Notes: generated from the sequence alone by a model not told the origin. Shown: positions 23,463 through 34,918, counted from the first letter of the stretch. The stretch is 64,000 bases of DNA from Aplidium turbinatum (GCA_918807975.1 OU964935.1:12611823-12675822); one strand, 5' to 3'. Numbers and translations are program-made.

Positions 23463-23948
23463 CAGGGATATCTAAAGAAGGGGATACGAAAGCTTTTATT
23501 ACGTCTGACAATAGAAGGGCTTTTGTTAATCGTAAATAATCTGTGTTTATCGTGAAATGACAATTGCCATCGATAGTAGTTTGATAAATCTTGTTATGAT
23601 AACTTGCATTGCGCTATTAGCATCAGGCCTGGATCTTCACAGCATGCTCATGGTTGCTTGTTAATTTAACTACCCATATACTTGCTTTACATCTAGAAAG
23701 GCTTTGTTTAAAAAAACAGCTTACTGGTAACTTTTCAACCGTCTTTGTAAACAAGTATTCTTTAAATATGCTTTATGTAACGTTTACTAGCTGTCTTTGG
23801 TAGCTGACTGTACCAGTTGCACTACAAAATTTTCTGCAATTTTGAAAAGAACCTTATGTTTCACGCGCTACAAACTACCGCCCTGGTAGTGTCATGAGAA
23901 TAAGGCAATCGCTGTGAGCCTTCATATCCCCTTCTCTAGATACCCCTG
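23463..23948. mobile_element. hAT MITE (CAGGGATATCTA family), copy 1
   Basis: Ends CAGGGATATCTAAAGAAGGG and CTTCTCTAGATACCCCTG, flanks GATATTGC (23455-23462) and GATACTGC (23949-23956). Close relative of 28440-28922. It sits exactly at the broken 5' edge of the LINE. Confidence 0.85.
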
Positions 23949-24427
23949 GATACTGCGAATAAAAAAATAATTGAAATATGAACAAAGCGCTTGCAGCAAT
24001 AAAAGTCAGCTAGTGCAGTACTGCACTAGCCAATTGCAAACTCAATTTTTCAAAGTAGGCTACAAGTGTTATTTCATATAATTTTTGAATTGAGGAACCT
24101 ATTATTTTAAATCAGGTGATGAAAGGTCATTGTTACGCAAACAATAAAAGGTTATTAGCGGTTAGTAGGTCCACTTGCCGAGACTAAACATCACGCATTG
24201 TTTTACGTTAGTAAAATGGAAATTTACAAGTTAAAGTATAGCATAAAAAGGAAATTTGCATGCAGACATAAAAAAATAAATTGAAATTTTAGGGGGCGCC
24301 CGGGCGCCATAGGTAAATCCGCCTCTGGTAGCGATCCATTATTGCATCAGACAAGTTTTCCTTCCTAACAAGTAAACTATTTTAACCCACACGTCCTATT
24401 CTAAAGATTTTGTATTTTTCCATCTAA

Positions 24428-25096
24428 ACCACTTTAAATAGAAAAAAGAGAACAGAAAATAATGCTCTTTTTAATATTGAAACAGAGAAATTAAAACAAA
24501 TGTTCTATAATAATGGTTATCCAAAATTATACTTTGAAAAAATATTGAATCGCTTTATCTCCACGAATTCCGACCAACAAGAAAAGGCTGAAAATGAGTT
24601 AAATATGAAGCATTGTTTGTCCATTCCGTTTGTGGGAAAAGATTCTAAAACGTTTGCTCGCAAAATCGGACAGTTTATGAAAAGTAAATTTGATGTGGAC
24701 GTTTTTCCTGTTTATAAAACATTCAAAATCAGTTCGTATTTTCAACTAAAGTCCCAGACGCCTTCGCCTCTCTGTTCAAATGTCGTATACAGTTTTACAT
24801 GTCCGTGTGATTCGGCATTGACATACATCGGTATGTCCACCAGACATTTGACCACGAGAGTACGGGGGCATTTGAACTTTAGAGACTTAAAGAAAAGTGC
24901 CATTAAAGACCATATTATGGAGTGTTCCTTTTGCACAAATCGAAAATTCTCTGCTGACTCATTTAAAATTTTACGCAAAGGCAAATCCCAATTTGACACA
25001 AAAATTCAGGAAGCGCTATTAATCAAACGCTACAACCCAAATTTAAACAAACAATTATTTGCTGGCGGCGCGTCCATTCTACAAAAGATTTACTAA
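24428..25096 (+). mobile_element. Penelope-like element, C-terminal part with GIY-YIG
   Basis: An open frame of about 220 codons (first ATG at 24500). It shows LKQMFYNNGYPKLYFEKIL and LSIPFVGKDSKTFARKIG, as in the C-terminal region of Penelope-like reverse transcriptases, then the GIY-YIG nuclease signature VVYSFTCPCD and YIGMSTRHLTTRVRGHL, with HIMECSF and KIQEALLIKRYNPNLNK behind it. The reverse transcriptase core is absent, so the copy is 5'-truncated, but the nuclease domain has no visible break. Confidence 0.85.
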
Positions 25097-25301
25097 GTTA
25101 GATGGATCACGTTCCCTGTGGTGCTAATTCGTTTGTAGTCATGTGGTTGCCTTTTTCTAATGTAATTTTGTTTTCCGTCCGTCTGTTTGTTTTCCACACT
25201 ATTGCTTTTAACCGCTGCGTATTTCTTGATGCTTACAATTAGTTAGCTAGTTACCTTCAAGAAGTTGAAATTTATTGCATTTTATCAATATTTTCAGATT
25301 C

Positions 25302-25335
25302 CTGATGAGGGCTTAGGTTAAGCCAAAAACGTTTG
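25302..25335 (+). ncRNA. degenerate hammerhead-like motif of the Penelope-like 3' region
   Basis: CTGATGAG, then a perfect small stem (GGCTTA-GGT-TAAGCC), then CAAAAACGTTTG. Penelope-like terminal repeats are known to carry minimal hammerhead ribozymes with CTGATGA, a stem II and GAAACG. Here GAAA reads AAAA, so activity is doubtful. The related foldback at 34501-34918 has TTGATAAGGGCTAAC and CCGAAAACGTTTG. Confidence 0.4.
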
Positions 25336-25339
25336 AATG

Positions 25340-26096
25340 TTAAACTATTTTGTAAATATGTAAAAAATATATAGCCTACTGTTGTAATGCTCAACCCTGT
25401 GGTATTGTTGTGTCTTGCCTGTCTTTGGTATAAAAAAGCAAACTCTCTCCCGAAACTATAGAAAATAAAACTGTTCACATTCGTCCATTGACGACAGTCA
25501 GACCAGCTCAAGCTCAGTTCAGAAAACATAAAATAGGTGGTGTAGTTTTTACGTAACAATATGGACGACTGTTAAAGTGCCTCTGACAGGTAAATAAATT
25601 CGCTAAATTTACCTAAGATACCAAAAAGATGACACTAACAAACTTCCCTGACCAGCAAATCGTAAAAAATATCAACAGGCTACTAAGTTACACGCTTGCA
25701 AACTTTCGTTGACATCGGCGAATCTGGCACTCATTCAATTGCGAAAATAAAAACGGCAACACCGCTGTGACGTCACAGTAAGCGGGAAGGATACATTCTT
25801 TCTTTGTGATGACTTGGTAAAGTATGGTACGGCTACTGCAAAACGTGAATGTGTGGGGCTCTGTTGGTCTACTAAAGCATGTGCAAATTAAGAATTACCG
25901 AAATGAAAAAGTGAACTTATTATTACTATCAGGTTTCGATCAAATAGGCTGAGTTTACTTTTATCAAACAGCATCTCAATTCAATTGAAATTGCAGTTTC
26001 ATGGGGCTACAATTTTCATACTTTTTTATTTGTCCTAATCTGGCTATAGCCATTTGCAGTGTAACAACAGTATCTCACAAACAGTACCTTTAATTT
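25340..26096. other. spacer, no gene seen
   Basis: AT-rich spacer after the Penelope-like fragment. A GTGACGTCAC palindrome (CRE-like) near 25789 is the only site noted. Confidence 0.4.
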
Positions 26097-26519
26097 ATGG
26101 TTGAGGCAATGCCTACAAATTGCTGTTTATGTGACATTGTCAGTGACAAAGACCGTGTGCTTTCTTTTACCACTTTCCCACAAAACAAGGTACTGAGAAG
26201 AAAATGGTCAAAGACTAGTTTTCTTCAAGTGTTCGAAAGTGGGATGGGCCATACAAAACTAGTCGTATATGTTCACTTCACTGAAGATGATTTTGTTAAT
26301 ACCACTCAAGTAAAAATGCCTACAGGCATGTGTTGGAGTGTATACTACAAGGTGATGCTCTCGGAAGCAAAAATCGGATTGCGATGCCGTCATGCATTGT
26401 TTGGCGAATCCGAAACAATTTTCCAGATCCAGATGGCCGTTACACAGGATTTCAATGGCCAACTGAAGGCACATTATGAGAGAGAGAGAGAGAGAAAGAG
26501 AACTTTTATTTATTTTTGA
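26097..26519 (+). pseudogene. THAP-like domain frame, decayed
   Basis: A 140-codon open frame. Its N-terminal half follows THAP zinc-finger spacing: NCCLCDIVSDKDRVLSFTTF, then RRKWSKTSF, then LVVYVHFTEDDFVN. Intact THAP domains have C-x(2-4)-C, a Trp, and C-x(2)-H before F..DF. Here the first Cys pair and VHFTEDDF remain, but the third Cys appears replaced. THAP domains bind DNA in P-element transposases and derived host proteins. The frame ends in a (GA)n microsatellite (about 26477-26500), so the C-terminus is not native. Source, transposon or host gene, is unclear. Confidence 0.5.
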
Positions 26520-27116
26520 ATAGTGATGATGAATTAAATATGAATGATGATTCGTACGATTTCTTCATTTTTCATTTCAAGTATATTTTAGGTTTTGTAG
26601 GAACGTATCCAGTACAGTTTTATTAAACTGCAAAAAACAATAAATCTTCGAAAAAAGCAACCGCTTGTACCAACTCCGACCAAACTGTGATCCACCAATT
26701 ACATCTAGGAAGCGTTTGTTTCATCCGTTGCTAACGACGTCCACTTAGGATGACGTAATACCACCAAAGTCGTCCCAGAGCAGTGAAATATGGAGTTTCG
26801 CCTGTGGTGGCGCTGCGGAGCAGTCGTTTGATTAAATTACGCCCTAACCAGTCGAGCTACGAGGTTAAGATTAAAAAGTTCGCTAATTGTAATTCTGCGC
26901 TAAGAAATGCTTTAAAAAGTTACTATACTTGGATCCAACCTGTCAGGGGCACTTTAAAATGTGATAATATTTCGTAATCTCTTATTGCTCCGTTCTTCTA
27001 TAATGTTTCAAATCATCTTTGTTATAAACCTATAAGTTCTACAACTATGTTATAAACCATGAGACAGGAGGAGCTGATTGACATGCAGGTGAATTAGAGT
27101 TGTCAGACAAAATTTC
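26520..27116. other. spacer, no gene seen
   Basis: No supported gene. Short open frames here lack family features. Confidence 0.4.
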
Positions 27117-27492
27117 GTGCTTCCGCTTGCTGATTTCTGGTGTGATCAGCTGACAGCATATCCTGTATTGGTACGAGCAGCATTGGAATTGATCGTTCCA
27201 TTTCCGACTACCCACCTGTGTGAAAAGGCGTTCTCCAACATGCTTCAAATCAAAACAATTGGCCGGAACCGCTTTCAACATGGGTTGCTCCACGATATGA
27301 GAGTGGCTTTGACCAACACGAAGCCACAATCAGCTCCTCATGTCAAACAGCAATCATTGATATGACAACTATGCTGGTAGTGGCAGAAAGACAAAAAATG
27401 CAGAAAAGTAAAATGGCATCTTTTTGATATTATACTGCATTCATTTAGTACCCCCTACAGTCTATTCCAGCACCCCCGGTTAAGAAACGCTG
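27117..27492 (+). pseudogene. hAT transposase C-terminal fragment and right end
   Basis: The frame 27117-27365 reads LADFWCDQLTAYPVLVRAAL, FPTTHLCEKAFSNMLQIKT and LLHDMRVALTNTKP. This is the hAT dimerisation region as in ZBED5/GTF2IRD2-type proteins (FPTTYLCEQSFS.LLQIKTK). Seventy bases on, GGTTAAGAAACGCTG at 27478-27492 is a typical hAT right terminus. The rest of the transposase and the left end are not seen, so it is a truncated relic. Confidence 0.7.
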
Positions 27493-28431
27493 TAGGCCCT
27501 ACAATAAGAAGGAAATACAATATTTTTACAGCGGGGTAAGCATTAGAAAAATGAGATTTTGCATTGTTTGCACTTGCAGCACAGTAGGCTACGCTACTGA
27601 GACGGTAGCTTAGCCTACCTGCCTTAAAATATCAGTTTCATCTGAGAGAATTCTCTCAATTTTTAAGAGAACTAATCATTTTTAATGCTAAATTCGAAAA
27701 ATTTGGCTTTTTTTATGCATAATCAGGTTTAGTTTAGTTTGGCATGCTGGCGTTTTTTGGAAGTTGATTTTTAGCATTTTAAATTAAAGATGAAAACAAA
27801 CACTTTTTTATCTTTTTACAGCATTTATTGTATCCAAATGCAAGAAAGAGGGGTATGTAAAACCACAAATAAATGCTTTTTACCTAGACGACGCTTTAAA
27901 GAAGGTTGTTTCCTAACTTACGTACAGAAAGTATTGTAGCCTACCGTATAGAGATTTGTTGTGAGGGTTTACCAGAGTCGATTGATGTGGTAACAAAACG
28001 TCTTGCCTCGTGCGAAGCTGGCGCGGAAAAACAATGCCTGAAGGAGTTGCGCTCTCTAAAACAGTAGGCTATCATCTTTATTGTGTTTATTTTGTATTGA
28101 AGGTCGTGTCCGAAACAACCGTCCACGCTAAGCATCCTCTTCTTTTGCCTTCCAGGCACGCATCGACACGATTATTTCCTTGACGCTCATTGAGGTAGCT
28201 TTCATCGTGGTGCGCAACAGACTCCATTATCTACTCGTCAACGTTTTTTGGATTGCAAATGGTAATTCCTCGGTGAAACATTATTTGCCTGATCGCTCCA
28301 TGTGCCTAAGAGAATAGAAAGCCCATCAGGCAGAAAACAAAGCCCCAGCAGGCACTACAAACCACGGCCTATAGCCTAGCAAACCTTTCTTTAACAGTGG
28401 TAGATTTTTTTGGTCCAATGACGTTTGTACA
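27493..28431. other. spacer with possible old exons, unresolved
   Basis: Contains GCC-poor hAT-like debris (about 27700-27790) and, at 27953-28069 and 28157-28316, two forward open stretches that could be coding (see findings). No firm gene. Confidence 0.3.
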
Positions 28432-28439
28432 GGGATATC

Positions 28440-28922
28440 TAAAGAAGGGGATACGAAGGCTTTTATTACGTCTGACAATAGAAGGGCTTTTGTTTATCGT
28501 AAATAATCTGTGTTTATCGTAAAATGACAATTGGCACCGATAGTAGTTTAATAAATCTTGTTATGATAACTTACATTGCGCTATTAGCATCAGGCCTGGA
28601 TATTCACAGCATGCTCATGGTTACTTGTTAATTCAACTACTCGTATACTTGCTTTACATCTAGCCAACCGCAAAGGTTTTGTTAAAAAAACAGCTTACTG
28701 GTAACTTTTCAACTGTCTTTGTGAACAAGTATTCTTTAAATATGCTCTACTTAACATTTGCTAACTGTCTCCTGTAGCTCACTGTACCAGCTGCACTACA
28801 AAACTTTCCACGATTTTAAAAAGAACAACATGATTAAAGCACTACAAACTACCGCCCTGGTAGTGTCATGAGAATAAGGCAATCGCTGCGAGCCTTCATA
28901 TCCCCTTCTCTAGATATCCCTG
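28440..28922. mobile_element. hAT MITE (CAGGGATATCTA family), copy 2
   Basis: Ends CAGGGATATCTAAAGAAGGG and CTTCTCTAGATATCCCTG with a perfect 8-bp duplication CGTTTGTA at 28432-28439 and 28923-28930. Same family and nearly the same length as 23463-23948. Confidence 0.9.
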
Positions 28923-29181
28923 CGTTTGTAGAAGATAAAAGCCAAAAGAAAGCATGGGGATTGTTATTTACCTGTCTTCAGTGATGTACGCGCATACAAA
29001 AAATATTGACGCCGTCAGCGTAAACGCAAACGTTCGAAAAACCATACGCCGTATGCGTCAACTTGTAAAAAAAAGTTGGCGGCGTCAGCGCATAGCCTAC
29101 ACTAGCGTTAGTGCCGGTCTTAGGGTATTGCGGGCCCTGTGCGGAATATGTTTTGCGGGCCCCAAGGACAATGATCCAATT

Positions 29182-30078
29182 CAGTAACGTATTTAGAAAA
29201 GGGAGGGGGGTATTGACGGCCGGCAGGCAAAGCCTGACGGCGTGCTCGCCGAAGGCGACACCTAACGGCGGGGGGTTTGGGGGGCCTCCCCCAGAAAATT
29301 TAGAAAAACTACTTTGAATTTGGTGCATTCTGAGAGCATGTTCAACAAAAATTTGGGTATGAATATTACTGTAAAATGGTGCTGTCCGGTGGCATAGCAA
29401 AAGGTTAAGATCATGTTTTCTTGGGCATTTTTCGGAAATAAAGCTAAGTTTCTATGTTTTCTTGTTGCTAATTCCTGGCTGAGATATTTGAATGTTTGGT
29501 ATTGGCAAAACTAGCTCTTTTAATGTAGTTTTGTTTAAAATTAGGCGAATTTTGTTTTAGAGACATAGGTTGATTGCTTTTTTGCCAGATTATTACAGTT
29601 TTATTATTGATTAATTTTGTCCTTGGTTGATCAAAAAACGATCTTATTCCGGTAAGCCACCAAGTTTTATGCTTTAAAGTTAACCCAAAGTTTAGAAAAT
29701 GTAACGTCATAGATGGCCTACATCCCGATGAGTATTTGACAAAAAGCTTTAAGACAGTGAACTTACTTCATTTCTGATAAATTTAAGTTTTGTATAACGA
29801 ACCACTGCAATCAGCTATATGTAAAAGGTCAGTGCAATTTTTTACAGCTGTGGATATTGCAGTGTTTCCATGGACTGTACGAGTTAGCTGCAGACTACTA
29901 TGGATACTAAACAGTTGTAAAGCATTATAGATCTTATACCACATTAATTTAGTGTTGATTAGAAAGCACAAAACATTGAAAGCATAGTTTTCTATATCGT
30001 GACATCACACGCGTTCCAAGGGGGGTGGGGGTGATATCTATGGTGTAACTCCCAAACCCTCACTTGGCTATGCTACTG
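29182..30078. mobile_element. hAT-like repeat (GACGGCCGGC family), copy A, third layer
   Basis: Begins CAGTAACGTATTTAG and ends GGCTATGCTACTG, with a perfect 8-bp duplication ATCCAATT at 29174-29181 and 30079-30086. Contains GACGGCCGGC, GGCGACACC, GGGGGGCCTCCCCCAGAAA and GCATTCTGAGAGCAT, shared with copy B at 35738-37372. Confidence 0.85.
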
Positions 30079-30086
30079 ATCCAATT

Positions 30087-32038
30087 TGATTTAAGAAGAT
30101 CGGTTTACTTTTACTTGGTTGCATAAATATGCATACAAAGCATGAATGAAAATACATCAAAAACACAATGCTCAACTTTCAAGAAATGTGTGCATATTGT
30201 TTTATGGGAATATTTAAGCATGAAATATAACAATGCAAAAGAAACAAACCCAACCAAATGTACCTGTGCAGCAACCAGCAAGAACTCCTTATTATGCTTA
30301 AATTGGTCGGAATTTATCTGAACTCAGAAGTAGGTACCTAGATTGAAGTTGTTTGAAATGCTTGCAAAATGTCCAGCAGGTTCACTTCAGAAAAAGTTTT
30401 TACTAAAACTGCTGGCTGCCAAACTCAAAGTAACCCTGCAACTGAAGATGGGCAATATTCTCTGTCAGAGTCAGTTTCTATACAGTGGCAGAGCAGCATT
30501 TAATTAAATTGTTCGCCTCATTCCTGCAAATGCAAGTTAAAACATAATCAAGCAGGCTAGAAATGGATTCATTCATGAAACTAAGCCACAACAGGCAAGG
30601 CAACAAGGGGAAATTTTGAAGACGAGTGAAGGTGTTATTATTGAAGATATCATACATCAAGTACATAAACCATGCAATCATGCATCTTAATACTTTGCGG
30701 TGAAATACCTCATGTTATACAAACATATTGAAAACTAAATACAGCTACTCAATCCAAGAAAAAAAGCACATTGAGATGTATATCTCATAAGTTAAATATG
30801 AAGTATATAACATAATAAAAATAATGAAAACCACTGCACTTGCTATTTGCATGCCACATCTAGTAGCTCAGAGTAAAGACATGTTGTAAAACAATTTTAA
30901 GGTTATGGTATAGCGCACACTAAGCATGCCATGTAGTTCATTAGGGCTATATAGTGAATGATGTAAAATACATGCAAAAATGTTATGGCCAGGGCCGTTT
31001 GAGAAAATATTTATCTGGGATTTCTTATCATCAACACCAAATTTAACTAAATAGATATTTTGTACGCACGCTAGCTCTTCGAGCAAAGACTTGGCGTTTA
31101 GATCATTTGGGTAAAAATTAGCCAGCACATCACATTTAGAGGAAATCGAGCATTTCTGCTATTGATCTAACATCATTGCAAGCAGCTGGAGTTTGAATAA
31201 GGCAAAGCTGACCTCAGAATTTAGTGGAACTAATCTGTTACCACCAGTACTCCAGTAGTGACATCATTTAAGATGTTGTCAAAGAAGTAGATTCACTGGT
31301 GTCATTACTGCATTTACTGCAACTAGTATATTTTAAAAACTTAGAAATTGAAGAATGCTTTGTATAATTGCTCAACAGACAACTCTTTTTTTAAATCATT
31401 TTTTTCTTTGCTCCACTTTTACAATGGTTAGGTATAGCTAATGGATAAATCACTAATGGTACCCTATTATTGAGTTGAACAACCTTTGCTGGTACAAAAA
31501 TTACATTGGTATATCATCAATCAATCACAGGATTATATTACTATTCAGTGAAAAAAATCCAAACAATGAATAAGTGTACAATGTAGCCTAGCCTACTGCA
31601 CAAACTGTATCTAAATACAATAACAAGAATATTAAGATTTAAAAATTGTTTAGGTTGGGTACTACAGAGTAATCAACTTGAAACAATTTGAAAAGATCCG
31701 GCCCCTTAAATGTTATTTTTCAACCCATGGAATAACAATGACATTTGAGTACTGTACTGGTAGTAACATGTATCTAAACACAGTTGCCACAAGATTGAAA
31801 ATTTTGGTTTCTGTTGTCACTGAGCAATGTTAAACATTTGGTAGCCTACATGGCGTTTTGAAAAAACCTGGGCCCCTCAATATTAGATTTTAAAAATTAC
31901 ATGCATAGGGCATAATAATGACAGTTTAGTACTGGAAGTAACATGCATTTAAATTTTCACAAGAGTGAAGTTTCCTGAATTCATAGAATATTTTTAAAAA
32001 TCCGGGCCCTTTAAATGATTAGTTTTAAAACTACACAT
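30087..32038. other. non-coding interior of the 29109 element
   Basis: About 2 kb without a supported gene. Phrases such as GGGCCCYTTAAAT and GTAACATGTATTTAAA recur at about 31690, 31870 and 32000, so it includes an old, loosely tandem repeat of roughly 130-180 bp. Confidence 0.4.
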
Positions 32039-33050
32039 CAGGCCTCGAAATTCCGGCGGTCATGACCTCCGGAATGACCTCGAATGTCTGCCGAAGCCGA
32101 CTCATTGGTCGGTCATAAATGACCGCCGCAAAATTCTTGACAAAAATAGAGCTAATGCAGCAAAAATATATTTTAAATTTGAATTGTTACAATTGTTTGT
32201 TTAACGCGAACAAATACGGAGCTGAAGCAATAGTAGTACAGGCAATTGCTTTAAAGATCACATTAGAGTGGCGTGGTTAACGAGCTGATGGCAAAAGTAG
32301 CCATTTTTACATCATTTCAACGCCTTGCAATGTTGCCTTGAAATAAAGTTGTCTGAACTTTTCGGCAGGATATGTATTCTAATTTTAACAATGAGGATTA
32401 TTGCGTTACATTGATCGTTTGTTAAAAAAAACGTCACAGAGAAGCAAGTTTCAGCTGGGTTCCGCAGTCCGCACGTGCTCAGGCGAATGTGGCGACCTTA
32501 TTCACGCTGATACTGATAGAAATAGAATTTCTGCGCAGAAGGGAGGGTGTTAGACTAACACTATTGTAGTTAACACTGACACTATTGAGGGCTTACACTA
32601 CTGAGTCACTAATGCGCATTTGTCTGGACAGTCCTGAGCTGGAGATTTACGAGCCCGCGCCGGCAGTAATCGCTTGGCACAACGATTCTATAACGCGAAA
32701 ACCACGGAATAAGTGATCGTATAAGTTGCTTTTGTAATTAGGAAATTTGGATTGTTGTTTTCAATTGTGTTTATTGCGTCATTACACGACTGTCATTAAC
32801 GCACTGATTTATTTGCAAGCAATTTACTCCAGTGTACTTCAGGGTCGGTTAATTAAGCCATCAACCATTGCAGAGTTATTCGGTTGTAGAAAATCTTCTA
32901 CAAACACGACTACACAATACTGCAGTGTGATTTTGTGCAAAATCTACATGCAAAAAAATATGTCCGGTTGAGATATTAAATGTCCGCTGAAAGGGCCAGT
33001 CCGGTAGGACATGCCTGACCGCCGGAAAAAAGTACAAATTTCGAGGCCTG
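32039..33050. mobile_element. TIR element (CAGGCCTCGAAATT family)
   Basis: Ends CAGGCCTCGAAATTCCGGCG and AAATTTCGAGGCCTG. The flanks share CACAT (32034-32038 and 33051-33055), a 5-bp duplication. GACCGCCGG and GTCCGG words mark the subterminal parts. Non-coding. A one-ended relative is at 2149. Confidence 0.75.
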
Positions 33051-33944
33051 CACATCATATACATATATGGCATAATGGCCTAACAATGGTTTTGTATAGA
33101 AAGCGGGATAGAAAGTAACATGTATTCTATTTAAATGCAATTGCTACAAAACGAAATTCTGTTGTCACACTGCAATGTTAACTATTTGGCACATGGTGAA
33201 ATGTCGTGGGGTCTAATAGCATGTAAAGGTGGCCCGACGCGACAATCTCAGCACTTGCCTCACCCTAAAGCCGCAACTGACTTCAAGGATACCGGTACTT
33301 GCTTGGGAATCGAATTGAATTTTTTCCATTGGACATGACAAAAATTACTGCATTTTCTGAGTAAATTGCGGGCCCCCTAATTTGCGGGCCCTGTGCGATC
33401 GCACGATTCGCACACCCCAAAGACCGGCACTGACTAGCGTAAACTCATTTTGTTTGCTAGGTGCCAAACATTCACACGGTATAAACCACTCGAAACAAAC
33501 AAGTTTTATTTTGAATTTCCACGAAGATACACCAGCATCTGAAAGTGTTCATCTGACATTTTGCTGTGTTTTGGTTCCAATATGTCTTTGCCCATTGAAA
33601 ACATTCTTTCAACTGCAGCGCTAGAAGGTAGCCTATTGGCGTGTTGTAGCGAAAAAAAAAAAGACATTAAAAAGTATGCGTTGACGCTATATAGCCTGCG
33701 CTAAAAAACCGCAAAAACTTTACGGCGTAACCTCAAGCGCAAACTATCCAAAAAAATGTGGCCGCAAGCGTTAGCGTAAACAAAAGGTCTACGGCGTAGA
33801 ATTTGCGGCGTATACGTACATCTCTGCCTGTCTTGGAGTAGGGCAATCTATGTGGAACTTGTGACGTCACTATCTTATAGTGAATTTGTTTTAGTATTTA
33901 ACAGATTTGCAGACTTGCGTGGATCTATAGGCTACGTAACATGC

Positions 33945-33989
33945 ACTCAGATAACGGGACCACATTTCAAGTGGTCTCGTTATCTGAGT
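33945..33989. other. short near-perfect hairpin
   Basis: Arms of 19 bp (33945-33963 and 33971-33989; ACTCAGATAACGGGACCAC against its complement) with one mismatch and a 7-base loop. Flanked outside by GGCTACGTAACATG and GTAGCCTACATG, which extend the symmetry. Confidence 0.8.
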
Positions 33990-33994
33990 AGCCT

Positions 33995-34500
33995 ACATGT
34001 TGAAGGATACCAGAAATTTTTAAGTCTCCTGAGGTTTAAACTTCTCTGAGAAAAAAAAGAATTAACTGGTTCATTCCTCCTTATGCCCCGGTCCAGGAAG
34101 GGGCCTAGGAAGCGATGGTTAAACGATTCAAAATCGGCTTTTCCCACGTTGGGAACTCAGCAAGGAAACCCAGCTTTGTTGAATTTCTTATACTTACACT
34201 TACCGGTAGTGCATAGGTCTCTATCTGTGATGGCCTTAAGGATTCTACTGTTATCACCTCAACCGCACTTCTTAACTAATTTTCGAGCCCATTCTCATCA
34301 GCAGGCAATAAGCCGCATGACCGGGATGAGTTACAGAGAGACTATAAGTAGGCTATAACCTGGCTCTATCCCACAGTTTTTGAGAGAAGTGGATCTCTTT
34401 CTATTTACCTTCTCTGCAGGGTAGGGATAAGTGGGCCAGTTTGGAGGAGAAGGGAGGTACGCCTGGGGAGAGTCCATGAAGTCATCCCCCAAATTAGAAA
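33995..34500. other. spacer, no gene seen
   Basis: No supported feature; open frames on both strands are short and overlap each other. Confidence 0.4.
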
Positions 34501-34918
34501 AACCACAGACATATACAACCAAGCAACCACACGGCATTTAACATAATCCATTAAAATTGAACATAAACTATAAGCTACAAACGTTTTCGGCCATACACAC
34601 GTTAGCCCTTATCAAGTAACAAACGTTAGCCCTTATCAAGTAGGCTAACTTTGCCTCGTGTAATTTAAACGCCATGTGATGTGCCTTTCTCCTATGCTAT
34701 GCCGTTTCATTTTGCATTTCGTTTTTTCAATTCAGTGTTTAGATCAGTTATTCATTTTCAGTGTAGATATGATAAGCAGTTATTTTTTTGTTACTTGATA
34801 AGGGCTAACGTGTGTATGGCCGAAAACGTTTGTAGCTTATAGTTTATGTTCAATTTTAATGGATTATGTTAAATGCCGTGTGGTTGCTTAATTGGTTGTA
34901 GCCTATATGTCTGTGGTT
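34501..34918. mobile_element. foldback of two inverted Penelope-type terminal repeats
   Basis: Arms 34501-34620 and 34790-34918 are near-perfect inverted copies around a 170-bp spacer. Each arm holds ACTTGATAAGGGCTAACG and GGCCGAAAACGTTTGT, which parallels CCTGATGAGGGCTTAGG...AAAACGTTTG behind the Penelope-like nuclease at 24.4-25.1 kb. A third partial copy (AACGTTAGCCCTTATCAAG) follows the left arm at 34621-34640. No coding sequence lies between the arms. Confidence 0.55.

Larger units (their letters stand above)
21691..24327. mobile_element. hAT-like element carrying a LINE and a MITE
   Basis: Ends CAGTGGCGGATTTAGG and GGTAAATCCGCCTCTG, with near-identical 8-bp flanks ATAGCGAT (21683-21690) and GTAGCGAT (24328-24335). 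GGGGGCGCC lies just inside each end. Later insertions fill much of it: a LINE piece at 22110-23454 and a MITE at 23463-23948. Confidence 0.8.
29109..33432. mobile_element. hAT-like element, second layer
   Basis: Ends TAGTGCCGGTCTTAGGG and AAGACCGGCACTG, perfect 8-bp duplication ACTAGCGT at 29101-29108 and 33433-33440. GCGGGCCC lies inside both ends. No transposase was recognised in its own sequence (30087-32038 and 33051-33432). Two further elements sit inside it (29182-30078 and 32039-33050). Confidence 0.88.
28979..33826. mobile_element. hAT-like element, outer layer of a nest
   Basis: Ends CAGTGATGTACGCGCATAC and GTATACGTACATCTCTG with a perfect 8-bp duplication CCTGTCTT at 28971-28978 and 33827-33834. 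Subterminal parts are full of CG-containing words (GACGCCGTCAGCG, GCGGCGTATACG). Own sequence is only 28979-29108 and 33433-33826; the rest is a second element. Related end fragments lie at 35145-35240 and 59500-59735. Confidence 0.88.
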
